Position numbers and translations under genes: made by a program. 64,000 bases of DNA from Shewanella colwelliana ATCC 39565 (GTDB lineage Bacteria > Pseudomonadota > Gammaproteobacteria > Enterobacterales > Shewanellaceae). The stretch lies in assembly GCF_000518705.1 (NCBI RefSeq), contig NZ_JAEC01000014.1, forward strand, positions 1-64,000, given 5' to 3'. The notes below the pieces were generated by a model that had not been told where the DNA came from, ran no database searches, and worked only from the letters and a program-made list of their open reading frames with translations. The number at the start of each line of letters is the position of its first letter. Position 1 is the first letter of the stretch. This document shows, piece by piece, positions 9,275 to 18,027 of the stretch.

Positions 9275-9876
9275 GCCGCCTCCTTGTGGCAACCCATGCC
9301 AGCTAAATAACCACTCACATGATTTTTTAATAACATCTCCAGCGGTACCTGCTCGATGAATAATTTCTCATCGAGCGCTAACGTCGTCAATCCATGAATC
9401 CCACCCCATAGCACTCGGCTCATCACCGCCAAATCTGATGCTGTCGCGCTAGCAAATAGCTGGCACAAACAGCTTTCAACTAACGTGAAGAGTTCATTGA
9501 TTAGGTTGGCATGTGTCGCCGGCAAAGCTTCATCATTGCTCATTTTTAAACTAAAAACTAATCGGAAAGCATGAGGATGCTGCAGCGCAAATTGACTATA
9601 AATAATAGCCATAGCATCGAGTGTTTCTATTGGAGAAGACCTATCAGCCTGCTTTAACTGACCAAGCAGTTGCGCTAACGTCTGACGAGAAACCGTAAGT
9701 AATAGCAGCTGGTAGCTACCAAATACCTTTACTAAGGTACTTGGAGCATAACCGATCATGGTGGCGATTTGACGTAAACTCAGTTGGTTAACATCTTGCT
9801 GATGCAGATGATTGATCACCGCAGCAACCGCCATCTGCCTTATTTCATCATGAGTATGCTCTTTCCTTCTTGCCAC
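9265..9876 (-). CDS. TetR-family transcriptional regulator
   Basis: The 203-residue form starts at GTG (9876) with AGGA a few bases upstream. An upstream TTG at 9924 would give 219 residues. The N-terminal helix-turn-helix reads LSLRQIATMIGYAPSTLVKVFGS, with VKVF in the place of the usual YxHF; the C-terminal ligand domain resembles TetR_C-type proteins with WHG domains. Its overlap with the LplT-PlsC gene suggests it controls that gene and itself, perhaps in response to membrane lipids. The ligand is unknown. Confidence 0.82.
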   Translation of the reverse strand: MARRKEHTHDEIRQMAVAAVINHLHQQDVNQLSLRQIATMIGYAPSTLVKVFGSYQLLLLTVSRQTLAQLLGQLKQADRSSPIETLDAMAIIYSQFALQHPHAFRLVFSLKMSNDEALPATHANLINELFTLVESCLCQLFASATASDLAVMSRVLWGGIHGLTTLALDEKLFIEQVPLEMLLKNHVSGYLAGMGCHKEAACY

Positions 9877-10014
9877 TTTCCATCCTAGACGATTGACCTT
9901 AAGAAGGTGTAAAGCTAACAGCAAACAAAATAAAAAACAATGTTCACAATAAGATTAATACTCAATCACTTTGACGTAGGTTTTCTGGTTAATCAGATAA
10001 ACAGGGGGAAAAGA

Positions 10015-10476
10015 CTAAACAGTTCGGTTTAGTACCATTAACAATCTATCTTCACCTGCACCAAAATAGTCCTTTTCAAGATTCACCTCTACAAAGCCCA
10101 GCGCCAGGTAGAGGTAACGAGCTGGATTGGTTGGTGCCACGGTCAACTTAATGCTTGCAACAGACGCAGGCACTGTGGCCATAGCATCTAAAATTAAACG
10201 CTTACCCACGCCATTGCCCTGTGCTGACCTTGCCACGGCGACAGACAATAGCCAAGCGCAATCGGCTTGTTCACTTTGCGCAATCAGAATGTATCCAAGT
10301 AGTGAATCTTGCTAATCAACCGCAACCTTTAACCCCGAAGGCCAACAGTCATAACACTGTCGAAAAAAGAAATCCGGATAGCTATGCGCACCGAAGAGTT
10401 GCTGCTCAAGCTGATAAACGGCAAGCAGTTCGCCCTTGTCAATTGGACGAACCGTTATGAATTCTGAACTATTCAC
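10015..10476 (-). pseudogene. GNAT-family acetyltransferase interrupted by an in-frame TAG
   Basis: Read from GTG at 10476, which overlaps the cysQ stop by 8 nt, the frame encodes 153 codons of a GNAT protein. Codon 55 is TAG (10312-10314). The same frame continues afterwards with no shift through QDSLLGYIL, the acetyl-CoA loop VAVARSAQGNGVGKRL and a typical end ALGFVEVNLEKDYF. The open C-terminal part (about 77 codons from a TTG) has the CoA-binding motif but lacks the first strand and helices. It is the last gene of the nudE-cysQ direction. It may be a recent null allele or a base error. Confidence 0.8.
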
Positions 10477-11281
10477 TAACTAACAGTTCATCCCACGGAA
10501 GATGAGTCGATCCAACAACGATAAAATTAGGATTCTCGAGCGACTCTCTTTCGTTATAACTCAAAGGCTGCAGTTCGAGGTCCATGACCTGCCCCCCCGC
10601 TTCTTCAATAATGATTTGCGCAGCACCTGTATCCCACTCGCCCGTTGGACCAATACGCACATAGCAATCTGCACGTCCTTCGGCAACTAAACAGCTCTTT
10701 AATGCTGCACCACCCAACACAACCAGGTCACAATGTCGTGACTGATTAAACAGTTTTAGCACTGACTGTGGATCTTGACGGCGGCTCACCGCTAAACGCA
10801 AAGAAGGTTCATCATCACAGGTCAACTGACGACTAGAAATACGCAACTCACCTTTACAGGAACGCTTATAAGCCCCAAGGCCTGCAATGGCATAATAGAT
10901 CACCTCAGTCATAGGTACATACACTATGCCCATAATAGGTCGATTATGTTCAACCAAGGCGATGATCACTGAAAAATCGCCACTACCAGCAATAAACTCG
11001 CCCGTTCCGTCTAAGGGGTCAACCAACCAATATCGCTGCCATTCAGCACGCTCAGCAAAAGGAATATCGGCATCCTCTTCCGAGAGAACGGGAATATCAG
11101 GCGTTAACTTAGTTAGCGCAGAAGTAATGATATTATGGGCCGCAATATCGGCAGACGTCACCGGGGTATTATCAGACTTAACTTCCTTATCAAAGTTACC
11201 CTCTAAGTAGATATCCTTGATCGCTATGCCTGCCTCAACCGCAATGGCTATTGCCTGCTCCACATAATCTTCTGGCTTCAT
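10469..11281 (-). CDS. cysQ: 3'(2'),5'-bisphosphate nucleotidase CysQ
   Basis: CysQ removes the 3'-phosphate from PAP/PAPS made during sulfate assimilation and acyl carrier protein maturation. The 270-residue protein carries the Mg-binding inositol-monophosphatase signature DPLDGTGEF and the second motif EWDTGAAQIIIEEAGG. The ATG at 11281 has GGAG upstream; a GTG one codon earlier is possible. It follows nudE with a 51-nt gap in the same direction. Confidence 0.94.
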   Translation of the reverse strand: MKPEDYVEQAIAIAVEAGIAIKDIYLEGNFDKEVKSDNTPVTSADIAAHNIITSALTKLTPDIPVLSEEDADIPFAERAEWQRYWLVDPLDGTGEFIAGSGDFSVIIALVEHNRPIMGIVYVPMTEVIYYAIAGLGAYKRSCKGELRISSRQLTCDDEPSLRLAVSRRQDPQSVLKLFNQSRHCDLVVLGGAALKSCLVAEGRADCYVRIGPTGEWDTGAAQIIIEEAGGQVMDLELQPLSYNERESLENPNFIVVGSTHLPWDELLVSE

Positions 11282-11332
11282 CACAACTCCAACAGCCTAA
11301 ACAGGCAATGCATATATGATAATTTGTAGTAA

Positions 11333-11878
11333 CTACTTTAGTTTTAGATGTTTCTGCGCCAAAAACAAGGCGCTAACGCTTCTCGACTCAGAAAAGTCCC
11401 TTTCAGACAAGAGTTCAGACCACTTGCTCAATGGCCAGGGCACCACCTCGATAGGTTCAGGCTCATCGCCCTCTAAACGACTCTCATACAGATCTTCAGC
11501 GATAAAAATCTGCATTTTGCTAGCAAAATACCCGGGCGCTAAACTCAGCTCCATTAAATGAGTTAAGGTTTTAGCACCAAAACCTATCTCTTCTTGTAGC
11601 TCACGATTGGCGGCTTCTGCTGGAGTTTCACCAGGATCAACTAAGCCTTTGGGGAACCCCAGCTCATAGCTATGCGTCCCCGCTGCATACTCACGCCCTA
11701 AGAGCAATTTATCGTCCAACACGGGCACTACCATCACAGCGCCACGGTTATTGCCCTTCATTCGCTCATATTGACGTTCTACCTGATTGGAGAACTTCAG
11801 ATGCACTTGCTCTATCTGAAACAGACGGCTTTGTGCAACAACTTTAGTATGTAAAATTTGCGGCTTTTTGTCCGACAT
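11333..11878 (-). CDS. nudE: ADP compounds hydrolase NudE (Nudix)
   Basis: NudE hydrolyses ADP-ribose, Ap3A, NADH and related nucleotides. The 181-residue protein has a full Nudix box running from GLVDPGETPAEAA to RELQEEIGF. It is divergent from yrfG, whose relatives lie near nudE in enterobacteria, and precedes cysQ; all three handle nucleotide by-products. Confidence 0.93.
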   Translation of the reverse strand: MSDKKPQILHTKVVAQSRLFQIEQVHLKFSNQVERQYERMKGNNRGAVMVVPVLDDKLLLGREYAAGTHSYELGFPKGLVDPGETPAEAANRELQEEIGFGAKTLTHLMELSLAPGYFASKMQIFIAEDLYESRLEGDEPEPIEVVPWPLSKWSELLSERDFSESRSVSALFLAQKHLKLK

Positions 11879-11975
11879 GGATGTTCCTGATAAAAATGGC
11901 GTTTGCTTAACAGTTCAATCTTACTATGATGTGCTTAATCCACAACTCTAGCGATGGAATTTTTTTACTTCCCAT

Positions 11976-12644
11976 ATGTTTCCATGGAATAACATAGATA
12001 CCGTGCTCCTCGATATGGACGGTACACTACTCGACCTTCACTTTGACAACCACTTCTGGTTAAGTGTTGTGCCACAAAGCTTGAGCAGAGAACGGGGGAT
12101 CAGCCTAGAACAAGCCAATGCCATAGTTGAAATCGCCTATGACAAGGTTTTTGGAACTTTAGAGTGGTACTGTATTGATTATTGGGCTAAAGAATTGAAT
12201 CTAAATATTCTGGCTCTACACCAGACAATGGTCGACAGGATTCAATTAAGACAAGACAGCCTGCCATTCCTAGACGCACTCGGAAAAGCAGGCAAAAAAA
12301 GAATCTTAGTTACTAACGCACACCCTAATAGTCTAGCGCTTAAGCTGGAACACACTGACCTGGCAACCGGGCTAGACGCTATCATCTCAAGCCATGAAAC
12401 TGGATTTCCTAAAGAGCATCCGCAATTTTGGGCTGCCCTGTTTAATCAATATCAGCTAAATCCCAAACGCTGCTTATTTATCGATGATAGTGAGGCCATC
12501 TTAGCCGCAGCGAAATTAGCTGGGGTCCACTATCAGCTTGGTATCAAAAATCCAGACAGCCAGAAGCCCCATAAAATTTTTACTGACTTTCCTGCGATTG
12601 ATGACTATCAGCATCTGCTTGATGAACTTAATAAGCAAAATTAG
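11976..12644 (+). CDS. yrfG: GMP/IMP nucleotidase, HAD superfamily
   Basis: YrfG dephosphorylates purine monophosphates. The 222-residue length equals the E. coli protein. HAD motif I is LLDMDGTLLD, motif II is the ILVTNAHP segment, motif III the lysine of FPKEHPQ, and motif IV is LFIDDSE. The gene stands alone, divergent from nudE and upstream of lexA. Confidence 0.91.
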   Translation: MFPWNNIDTVLLDMDGTLLDLHFDNHFWLSVVPQSLSRERGISLEQANAIVEIAYDKVFGTLEWYCIDYWAKELNLNILALHQTMVDRIQLRQDSLPFLDALGKAGKKRILVTNAHPNSLALKLEHTDLATGLDAIISSHETGFPKEHPQFWAALFNQYQLNPKRCLFIDDSEAILAAAKLAGVHYQLGIKNPDSQKPHKIFTDFPAIDDYQHLLDELNKQN

Positions 12645-12711
12645 CAGCATAAAGCCTTAACCTATGGTCATCATAGCAATAATTTGGTTAATACTTGCGC
12701 TACAATAAATA

Positions 12712-12727
12712 CTGTATATACTAACAG
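12712..12727. promoter_or_regulatory. SOS (LexA) box 1
   Basis: CTGTATATACTAACAG fits CTGT-N8-ACAG, the gammaproteobacterial LexA operator. It lies 27 bp upstream of the lexA ATG and is the first of two. Confidence 0.93.
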
Positions 12728-12730
12728 GTA

Positions 12731-12746
12731 CTGTATGGAAAGACAG
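12731..12746. promoter_or_regulatory. SOS (LexA) box 2
   Basis: CTGTATGGAAAGACAG fits CTGT-N8-ACAG. It is centred 19 bp after box 1 and ends 8 bp before lexA, so LexA bound here would also cover the ribosome-binding region. Confidence 0.92.
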
Positions 12747-12754
12747 GAACTTTA

Positions 12755-13372
12755 ATGAGACCACTAACCCCAAGACAAGCCGAAATTTTAGACCTTATTA
12801 AGCGCAATATTGCCGACACAGGTATGCCACCAACCCGAGCTGAAATTGCACGACGCTTAGGCTTTAAAAGCGCCAATGCCGCAGAAGAGCACTTAAAGGC
12901 GTTGGCTAAAAAAGGCTGCATAGAGATCATGCCTGGCACCTCACGCGGAATAAAACTGACGCAGGAAGATGAACCTGAAGAGCTTGGTTTACCACTGATT
13001 GGCCAAGTCGCTGCCGGTGAGCCTATCCTAGCTCAAGAGCATGTAGAGCAGCACTACAAGGTCGATCCATCCATGTTCCGCCCGAGTGCAGACTTTCTTT
13101 TGCGAGTCCGTGGCGACAGTATGAAAGATATCGGTATTTTAGAAGGCGATCTACTCGCAGTGCATAAAGTTGAGCAAGCGCGTAACGGCCAAGTTGTAGT
13201 AGCGCGTGTTGAAGATGATGTCACCGTAAAACGATTCGAAAAGAAAGGAAATACTGTATACCTTCATGCTGAAAATGAAGAGTATTCACCTATTGTTGTC
13301 GACTTATCCACCCAAAGTTTAAGCATTGAAGGCTTGGCCGTTGGTGTGATCAGAAATGGAGATTGGCAATGA
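12755..13372 (+). CDS. lexA: LexA repressor
   Basis: LexA represses SOS genes and self-cleaves with RecA filaments after DNA damage. The 205-residue protein has the winged helix ([13 protein letters not shown]) and the cleavage site VAAGEP (Ala87-Gly88). The catalytic pair is Ser122 (GDSMKDIGI) and Lys159 (VTVKRF). Two SOS boxes upstream show strong autorepression. Its stop overlaps the next start, coupling it to sulA. Confidence 0.98.
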   Translation: MRPLTPRQAEILDLIKRNIADTGMPPTRAEIARRLGFKSANAAEEHLKALAKKGCIEIMPGTSRGIKLTQEDEPEELGLPLIGQVAAGEPILAQEHVEQHYKVDPSMFRPSADFLLRVRGDSMKDIGILEGDLLAVHKVEQARNGQVVVARVEDDVTVKRFEKKGNTVYLHAENEEYSPIVVDLSTQSLSIEGLAVGVIRNGDWQ

Positions 13373-13878
13373 ACAACTTAATAGGCAATGCACCGCGTCA
13401 TCCAGGTCTATGGGTTGAAATGGGTGACCAGATTAAGCACAGCCACAATGCAAGCATATCGACAGTATCCAGTGTCACACAAGGCAAACAAGAACTGCAG
13501 GCATTAACACCACAGCTTGCAAGATTGAGCCAACAAGGTCAGTGGGTTGTACTTATTAGTCCGCCGAATATTGGCTATAAGCAGATGCTGGCTGATGCTG
13601 GCGTGCGCATGGACAGAATTCTACTGGTTCACACCAAAGATGAAGTTGAAGCGTTATGGGCTATGGAAAAAGCACTCACTAGTGGCACATCTAGTGCGGT
13701 CATTAGCTGGACTCACACCCTTGACGAACGTGATAACCGACGTCTGCAGCTGGTTGCAAAAAACTGCAGTGCACTAGGTGTCGTGATAGAAGAAGGCAAT
13801 GTTCACTTGCCATCTGCCGCACACAGTTCAGATGATTTAGCCATGCAGCAAGGTTCGCTATTTTTATCTCTGCACTAG
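13369..13878 (+). CDS. sulA: SulA-like cell division inhibitor
   Basis: SulA binds FtsZ and halts septation during SOS. The 169-residue protein has the weak RecA-like fold of the family, with [16 protein letters not shown] and a hydrophobic core around [20 protein letters not shown]. The ATG at 13369 shares four bases with the lexA stop (ATGA). It therefore has no SOS box of its own and depends on the lexA promoter. This differs from E. coli, where sulA has its own operator. Confidence 0.85.
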   Translation: MNNLIGNAPRHPGLWVEMGDQIKHSHNASISTVSSVTQGKQELQALTPQLARLSQQGQWVVLISPPNIGYKQMLADAGVRMDRILLVHTKDEVEALWAMEKALTSGTSSAVISWTHTLDERDNRRLQLVAKNCSALGVVIEEGNVHLPSAAHSSDDLAMQQGSLFLSLH

Positions 13879-13904
13879 CATCCGCAAGAACACTTTCCAT
13901 ACGC

Positions 13905-13927
13905 AAGCCCCTAACAGGGCTTTTTTT
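13905..13927 (+). terminator. Terminator of lexA-sulA
   Basis: The stem AAGCCC/GGGCTT with loop CTAACA is followed by seven T, 27 nt past the sulA stop. Confidence 0.85.
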
Positions 13928-13960
13928 GTCTCTGTTTTTTTTAGAAAAATAAAAGTAAAA

Positions 13961-13974
13961 GTGATCTTGATCAA
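13961..13974. promoter_or_regulatory. FNR/EtrA-like (or CRP-like) site upstream of the cox operon
   Basis: GTGATCTTGATCAA matches the FNR consensus TTGAT-N4-ATCAA at all but the first base, and part of it also fits a CRP half-site. It lies about 305 bp upstream of coxB. EtrA and CRP both control respiratory genes in Shewanella, so oxygen- or carbon-responsive control of cox is plausible. The rest of 13975-14200 shows no gene. Confidence 0.5.
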
Positions 13975-14213
13975 TATTTGAACACGCATTAAGTTAGTAA
14001 CAGATATCAACGATTATTTGTTATATCCGAACAATTTAGTTGTCGGCTTCTTTACACTTGGCAGAGTAAACAGCGCCTTGGAATTGAAACTGAAATTCGC
14101 CTGATATATTCAGCCGTAAGTGCAAGCGTGGTCACCACCAGCAATAACAATATCTACACCACCAGCGCACTTTGAAGTCATCGTTGCTTTTTTGGGAACT
14201 GAAGAGTTTGCAT

Positions 14214-14239
14214 AGAGCCGAGACATACTGTGTGGCTCT
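14214..14239 (+). other. Hairpin in the coxB leader
   Basis: The arms AGAGCC and GGCTCT enclose 14 nt with inner ACA/TGT pairing and are followed by TCTTTG. It lies 40 nt upstream of coxB. It could be a weak terminator or a leader structure. A short open frame of 15 codons precedes it (14130-14174), too short and unsupported to call. Confidence 0.35.
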
Positions 14240-14279
14240 TCTTTGTAGTTGCCTTCGCAATTGACAGAGGAGAAGTCTA

Positions 14280-15842
14280 GTGAAGCAAGTGTTGTATAGT
14301 TTGCTGGCGTTACTGTTTACGCCCCCCATACTCGCAGCCGATATGCCCCTAAATATGACGCAAGGGGTAACAGAGATTAGTGGCAAGGTGTTTAGTCTAC
14401 ACATGACCATTCTCTATATCTGTTGTGCCATCGGTGTCGTGGTTTTTGGCGTGATGATCTATTCCATCATCAATCACCGACGCTCAAAAGGCGCCGTTGC
14501 GGCCAATTTCCATGAGAGTACTAAGGTTGAAATAGCGTGGACGGTTGTCCCCTTTGTCATACTCATTATTATGGCAATCCCTGCAACAAAGACTCTTATC
14601 GCGATGGAAGATCCCAGTAATGCGGACATCACCATCAAAGTCACCGGCTCTCAATGGAAGTGGCATTACAGCTACTTTGACCATGACATAGAGTTCTTTA
14701 GCTTGCTCTCTACTCCCAGAGAACAGATTGAAGGCACAGAAGCTAAAGGTGAAAACTATCTTTTAGAAGTAGACAAGCCACTCGTGCTGCCGATTAACAA
14801 AAAAATCCGTTTCCTCATGACTTCTGACGATGTCATACACTCTTGGTGGGTACCTGCCTTCGCTGTCAAAAAGGATGCTAATCCTGGATTTATCAATGAA
14901 GCTTGGACCCGTATTGATAAACCTGGCACCTACCGAGGCCAATGTGCCGAGCTTTGTGGTAAAGACCACGGCTTCATGCCTATTGTCGTCGAAGCATTAT
15001 CAGAGGCAGATTTTGAAAGCTGGATACAAGATCAAAAAGCACAAGCTAGTCTAGCAGCTGCGCAAGCCGAAGCAGCACTGAGCCAAACTCTCTCTATGGA
15101 GGAGCTAATGGCACAAGGCGAGCAAATATATATGGCGCGCTGCGCCGCTTGCCACCAGCCGAATGGTGCAGGATTACCAGGCGTATTCCCCTCTCTTATT
15201 GGCAGCCCCATCATTAAAGGACCCGTCTCAGGTCATATCGATATCGTCTTAAATGGTAAACCTGGTACAGCAATGCAAGCGTTTGCTAAACAGCTAACAG
15301 CGGCTGAAATTGCTGCCGTCGTAACTTATGAGCGTAATGCTTGGGGTAATGACTCCGGCGATGCGGTTCAGGCAGTAGACGTCAACTCTGATGGCTCAGC
15401 GATTTCGGTAGAGAGCAACACAGAGGCTCCAACTAGGTTACCAGCAAACCTACCAGAAACCGCAGATGTAGTACCAACCGTTGAATCGGCCGTTGCTGCG
15501 ACCGCAGAGAAAACGGTGGTATTAGATGACTTAACAATGAAAGAGCTCATGGCCATGGGCGAGAAAGTTTATCTAACCAGTTGTGTGGCTTGTCACCAAG
15601 CTAGCGGTACTGGACTTCCGGGCGCTTTCCCTTCACTCGTGGGTAGCCCTGTCATCACAGGTCCAGTTTCTGATCACCTCGACATAGTGATCAATGGCAA
15701 GGCTGGTACCGCAATGCAGGCATTTAGCGCGCAACTTACACCACAACAGCTAGCTGCCGTGGTGACATATGAACGTAATGCATGGGGTAACAACTCAGGT
15801 GATGCGGTTCAGGCTTCAGATGTTGATGGTCACGGAAAGTAA
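14280..15842 (+). CDS. coxB: Cytochrome c oxidase subunit II with two C-terminal cytochrome c domains
   Basis: This subunit accepts electrons at the binuclear CuA centre and passes them to haem a in subunit I. The 520-residue protein has a signal peptide (residues 1-19) and two membrane helices (about 42-64 and 84-106). Its periplasmic cupredoxin domain has CuA ligands His187, Cys222, Glu224, Cys226, His230 and Met233. Two haem c domains follow, with CxxCH at 288-292 and 435-439 and axial Met332 and Met479. caa3-type subunits usually carry one such domain. Start is GTG with AGGAG upstream. It heads coxB-coxA-ctaG-coxC. Confidence 0.95.
   Translation: MKQVLYSLLALLFTPPILAADMPLNMTQGVTEISGKVFSLHMTILYICCAIGVVVFGVMIYSIINHRRSKGAVAANFHESTKVEIAWTVVPFVILIIMAIPATKTLIAMEDPSNADITIKVTGSQWKWHYSYFDHDIEFFSLLSTPREQIEGTEAKGENYLLEVDKPLVLPINKKIRFLMTSDDVIHSWWVPAFAVKKDANPGFINEAWTRIDKPGTYRGQCAELCGKDHGFMPIVVEALSEADFESWIQDQKAQASLAAAQAEAALSQTLSMEELMAQGEQIYMARCAACHQPNGAGLPGVFPSLIGSPIIKGPVSGHIDIVLNGKPGTAMQAFAKQLTAAEIAAVVTYERNAWGNDSGDAVQAVDVNSDGSAISVESNTEAPTRLPANLPETADVVPTVESAVAATAEKTVVLDDLTMKELMAMGEKVYLTSCVACHQASGTGLPGAFPSLVGSPVITGPVSDHLDIVINGKAGTAMQAFSAQLTPQQLAAVVTYERNAWGNNSGDAVQASDVDGHGK
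15087..15374 (+). repeat. Cytochrome c domain, first copy inside coxB
   Basis: Residues 270-365 of CoxB form the first of two nearly identical haem c domains. It shares long identical stretches with the second copy, such as GTAMQAF, VVTYERNAWGN and SGDAVQA. Confidence 0.85.
15528..15815 (+). repeat. Cytochrome c domain, second copy inside coxB
   Basis: Residues 417-512 of CoxB repeat the first haem c domain with conservative changes. The spacing of CxxCH, GLPG, GPVS and GTAMQAF is kept exactly. An Ala/Pro/Val-rich linker of about 50 residues separates the copies. Confidence 0.85.
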
Positions 15843-15851
15843 GGGATTAAA

Positions 15852-17456
15852 ATGAGCACAATTACACAAGATTCTCCAGCCGCTCACGACGATCACCATG
15901 ATGACCATCATCATGGGGCGCCCAAAGGTATTATGCGCTGGATTTTAACCACCAACCATAAAGATATTGGCACACTCTACCTGTGGTTCAGCTTTATTAT
16001 GTTCCTCACTGGTGGGGCTATGGCCATGGTGATTCGAGCCGAGCTATTTCAACCCGGCCTACAATTGGTCGAGCCAAACTTCTTTAATCAAATGACAACC
16101 GTTCATGGCTTAGTCATGGTATTTGGTGCTGTTATGCCAGCCTTCACGGGCTTAGCTAACTGGTTAATCCCCATGATGATTGGTGCACCAGATATGGCCC
16201 TACCACGGATGAATAACTGGAGCTTCTGGATTTTACCGTTTGCGTTCGCCATTCTATTAAGCTCCTTGTTTATGGAGGGCGGTGGCCCAAATTTCGGTTG
16301 GACCTTCTACGCACCACTATCAACAACTTACAGCCCTGATAGCACTGCGCTATTTGTATTTTCTGTGCACATCATGGGCATTAGCTCCATCATGGGGGCT
16401 ATCAATGTGGTAGTGACTATCGTCAATATGCGAGCACCAGGCATGACATGGATGAAGTTACCACTGTTTGTGTGGACTTGGCTTATTACAGCCTTCTTGC
16501 TCATTGCCGTGATGCCGGTGCTAGCAGGAACTGTCACCATGGTACTGACAGATAAATATTTTGGTACCAGCTTCTTCGATGCGGCGGGTGGCGGTGATCC
16601 TGTGATGTTCCAACACATCTTCTGGTTCTTCGGTCATCCTGAAGTGTACATTATGATCTTACCCTCCTTTGGTATTATCTCAGCCATTGTGCCAGCATTC
16701 AGTCGTAAGCGGCTATTTGGTTACTCGTCAATGGTCTATGCCACGGCCAGTATTGCTATCTTATCCTTCCTCGTCTGGGCGCATCACATGTTTACTACCG
16801 GCATGCCTGTTTTTGCCGAACTGTTTTTCATGTACTGCACCATGCTGATCGCGGTTCCAACTGGGGTAAAAGTCTTTAACTGGGTAGCCACCATGTGGCG
16901 CGGTTCTATCAGTTTCGAGACTCCTATGTTGTTCGCTATCGCCTTTATCATTCTATTCACTATTGGTGGTTTTTCCGGGCTGATGTTAGCCATCACACCT
17001 GTCGACTTTCAGTATCACGATACCTACTTCGTCGTTGCACATTTCCATTACGTGTTGGTGACAGGGGCTATCTTCTCCATTATGGCCGCCGCTTACCACT
17101 GGCTGCCTAAATGGACTGGCAATATGTATGATGAGCGGTTGGGTAAAATCCACTTTTGGTGCTCAACCATCTCGGTGAATGTGTTGTTCTTCCCTATGCA
17201 TTTTCTTGGACTTGCGGGAATGCCTCGTCGTATACCTGATTACGCCATTCAATTTGCAGACGTAAACCAGATAGTCTCCATTGGCGGATTTGCGTTTGGC
17301 CTATCACAGCTGATCTTCCTTGCCGTCGTGCTCAAGTGCATCAAAGGTGGCGAGAAAGCATCAGCAAAACCGTGGGATGGCGCAGAAGGTCTGGAGTGGA
17401 CGATTCCAAGTCCAGCACCATACCATTCGTTTTCTACCCCACCTGAGGTGAAATAA
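15852..17456 (+). CDS. coxA: Cytochrome c oxidase subunit I
   Basis: Subunit I holds haem a and the haem a3-CuB site where oxygen is reduced and protons are pumped. The 534-residue protein has about 12 membrane helices and the CuB motif GHPEVYI with the crosslinked Tyr. It also has HHMFTTGM and the haem ligands in VAHFHYVL. The N-terminal tail is unusually rich in His and Asp (residues 12-22). It follows coxB by 9 nt. Confidence 0.97.
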   Translation: MSTITQDSPAAHDDHHDDHHHGAPKGIMRWILTTNHKDIGTLYLWFSFIMFLTGGAMAMVIRAELFQPGLQLVEPNFFNQMTTVHGLVMVFGAVMPAFTGLANWLIPMMIGAPDMALPRMNNWSFWILPFAFAILLSSLFMEGGGPNFGWTFYAPLSTTYSPDSTALFVFSVHIMGISSIMGAINVVVTIVNMRAPGMTWMKLPLFVWTWLITAFLLIAVMPVLAGTVTMVLTDKYFGTSFFDAAGGGDPVMFQHIFWFFGHPEVYIMILPSFGIISAIVPAFSRKRLFGYSSMVYATASIAILSFLVWAHHMFTTGMPVFAELFFMYCTMLIAVPTGVKVFNWVATMWRGSISFETPMLFAIAFIILFTIGGFSGLMLAITPVDFQYHDTYFVVAHFHYVLVTGAIFSIMAAAYHWLPKWTGNMYDERLGKIHFWCSTISVNVLFFPMHFLGLAGMPRRIPDYAIQFADVNQIVSIGGFAFGLSQLIFLAVVLKCIKGGEKASAKPWDGAEGLEWTIPSPAPYHSFSTPPEVK

Positions 17457-17457
17457 C

Positions 17458-18027
17458 ATGGGCGCGCATCAAGCAGATTCAAATCGAAAGTTAATTGGCT
17501 GGCTAGTGGCTGGCGCTATTGGCATGTTCGGCTTTGGCTTTGCTTTGGTGCCGCTTTACGACGTGCTGTGTGAGCAATTAGGCATTAATGGTAAAACTCA
17601 GTCTACTGCGGCTGTGTATAAACCCCTAACTGTCGATACATCCCGAACAGTCACAGTGGAGTTTATGTCACATATTCAAACTGATATGCCGTGGCAATTT
17701 GTACCCGAGGTTAAGCGTATGGAGGTTCATCCAGGTGAGCTGGTGCGAACTAACTTTAATGCAAAAAATCTGTCACTCGCTCAGACATTGGGACAAGCCA
17801 TTCCCTCAGTGTCACCTGGGCAAGGTGCGGCATACTTTCACAAAACCGAGTGCTTCTGCTTTAATCAGCAATTACTCGAAGCAAATGCTGACGCTCAACT
17901 ACCATTGATCTTTTATGTTGATCCCGATCTACCTGAATCGATATCGACACTGACACTCTCTTATACTCTCTACAATATCACCGACCGGGGTTACGTTGGT
18001 GCTATTGAGCAAGGAGCAGCAAAATGA
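17458..18027 (+). CDS. ctaG: Cytochrome c oxidase assembly protein CtaG/Cox11
   Basis: CtaG delivers copper to the CuB site of subunit I. The 189-residue protein has one N-terminal membrane anchor (about 12-33), then a periplasmic immunoglobulin-like domain with the copper motif CFCF. It also has a conserved membrane-proximal Cys (DVLCEQL). It begins one base after the coxA stop and overlaps coxC by four bases. Confidence 0.95.
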   Translation: MGAHQADSNRKLIGWLVAGAIGMFGFGFALVPLYDVLCEQLGINGKTQSTAAVYKPLTVDTSRTVTVEFMSHIQTDMPWQFVPEVKRMEVHPGELVRTNFNAKNLSLAQTLGQAIPSVSPGQGAAYFHKTECFCFNQQLLEANADAQLPLIFYVDPDLPESISTLTLSYTLYNITDRGYVGAIEQGAAK

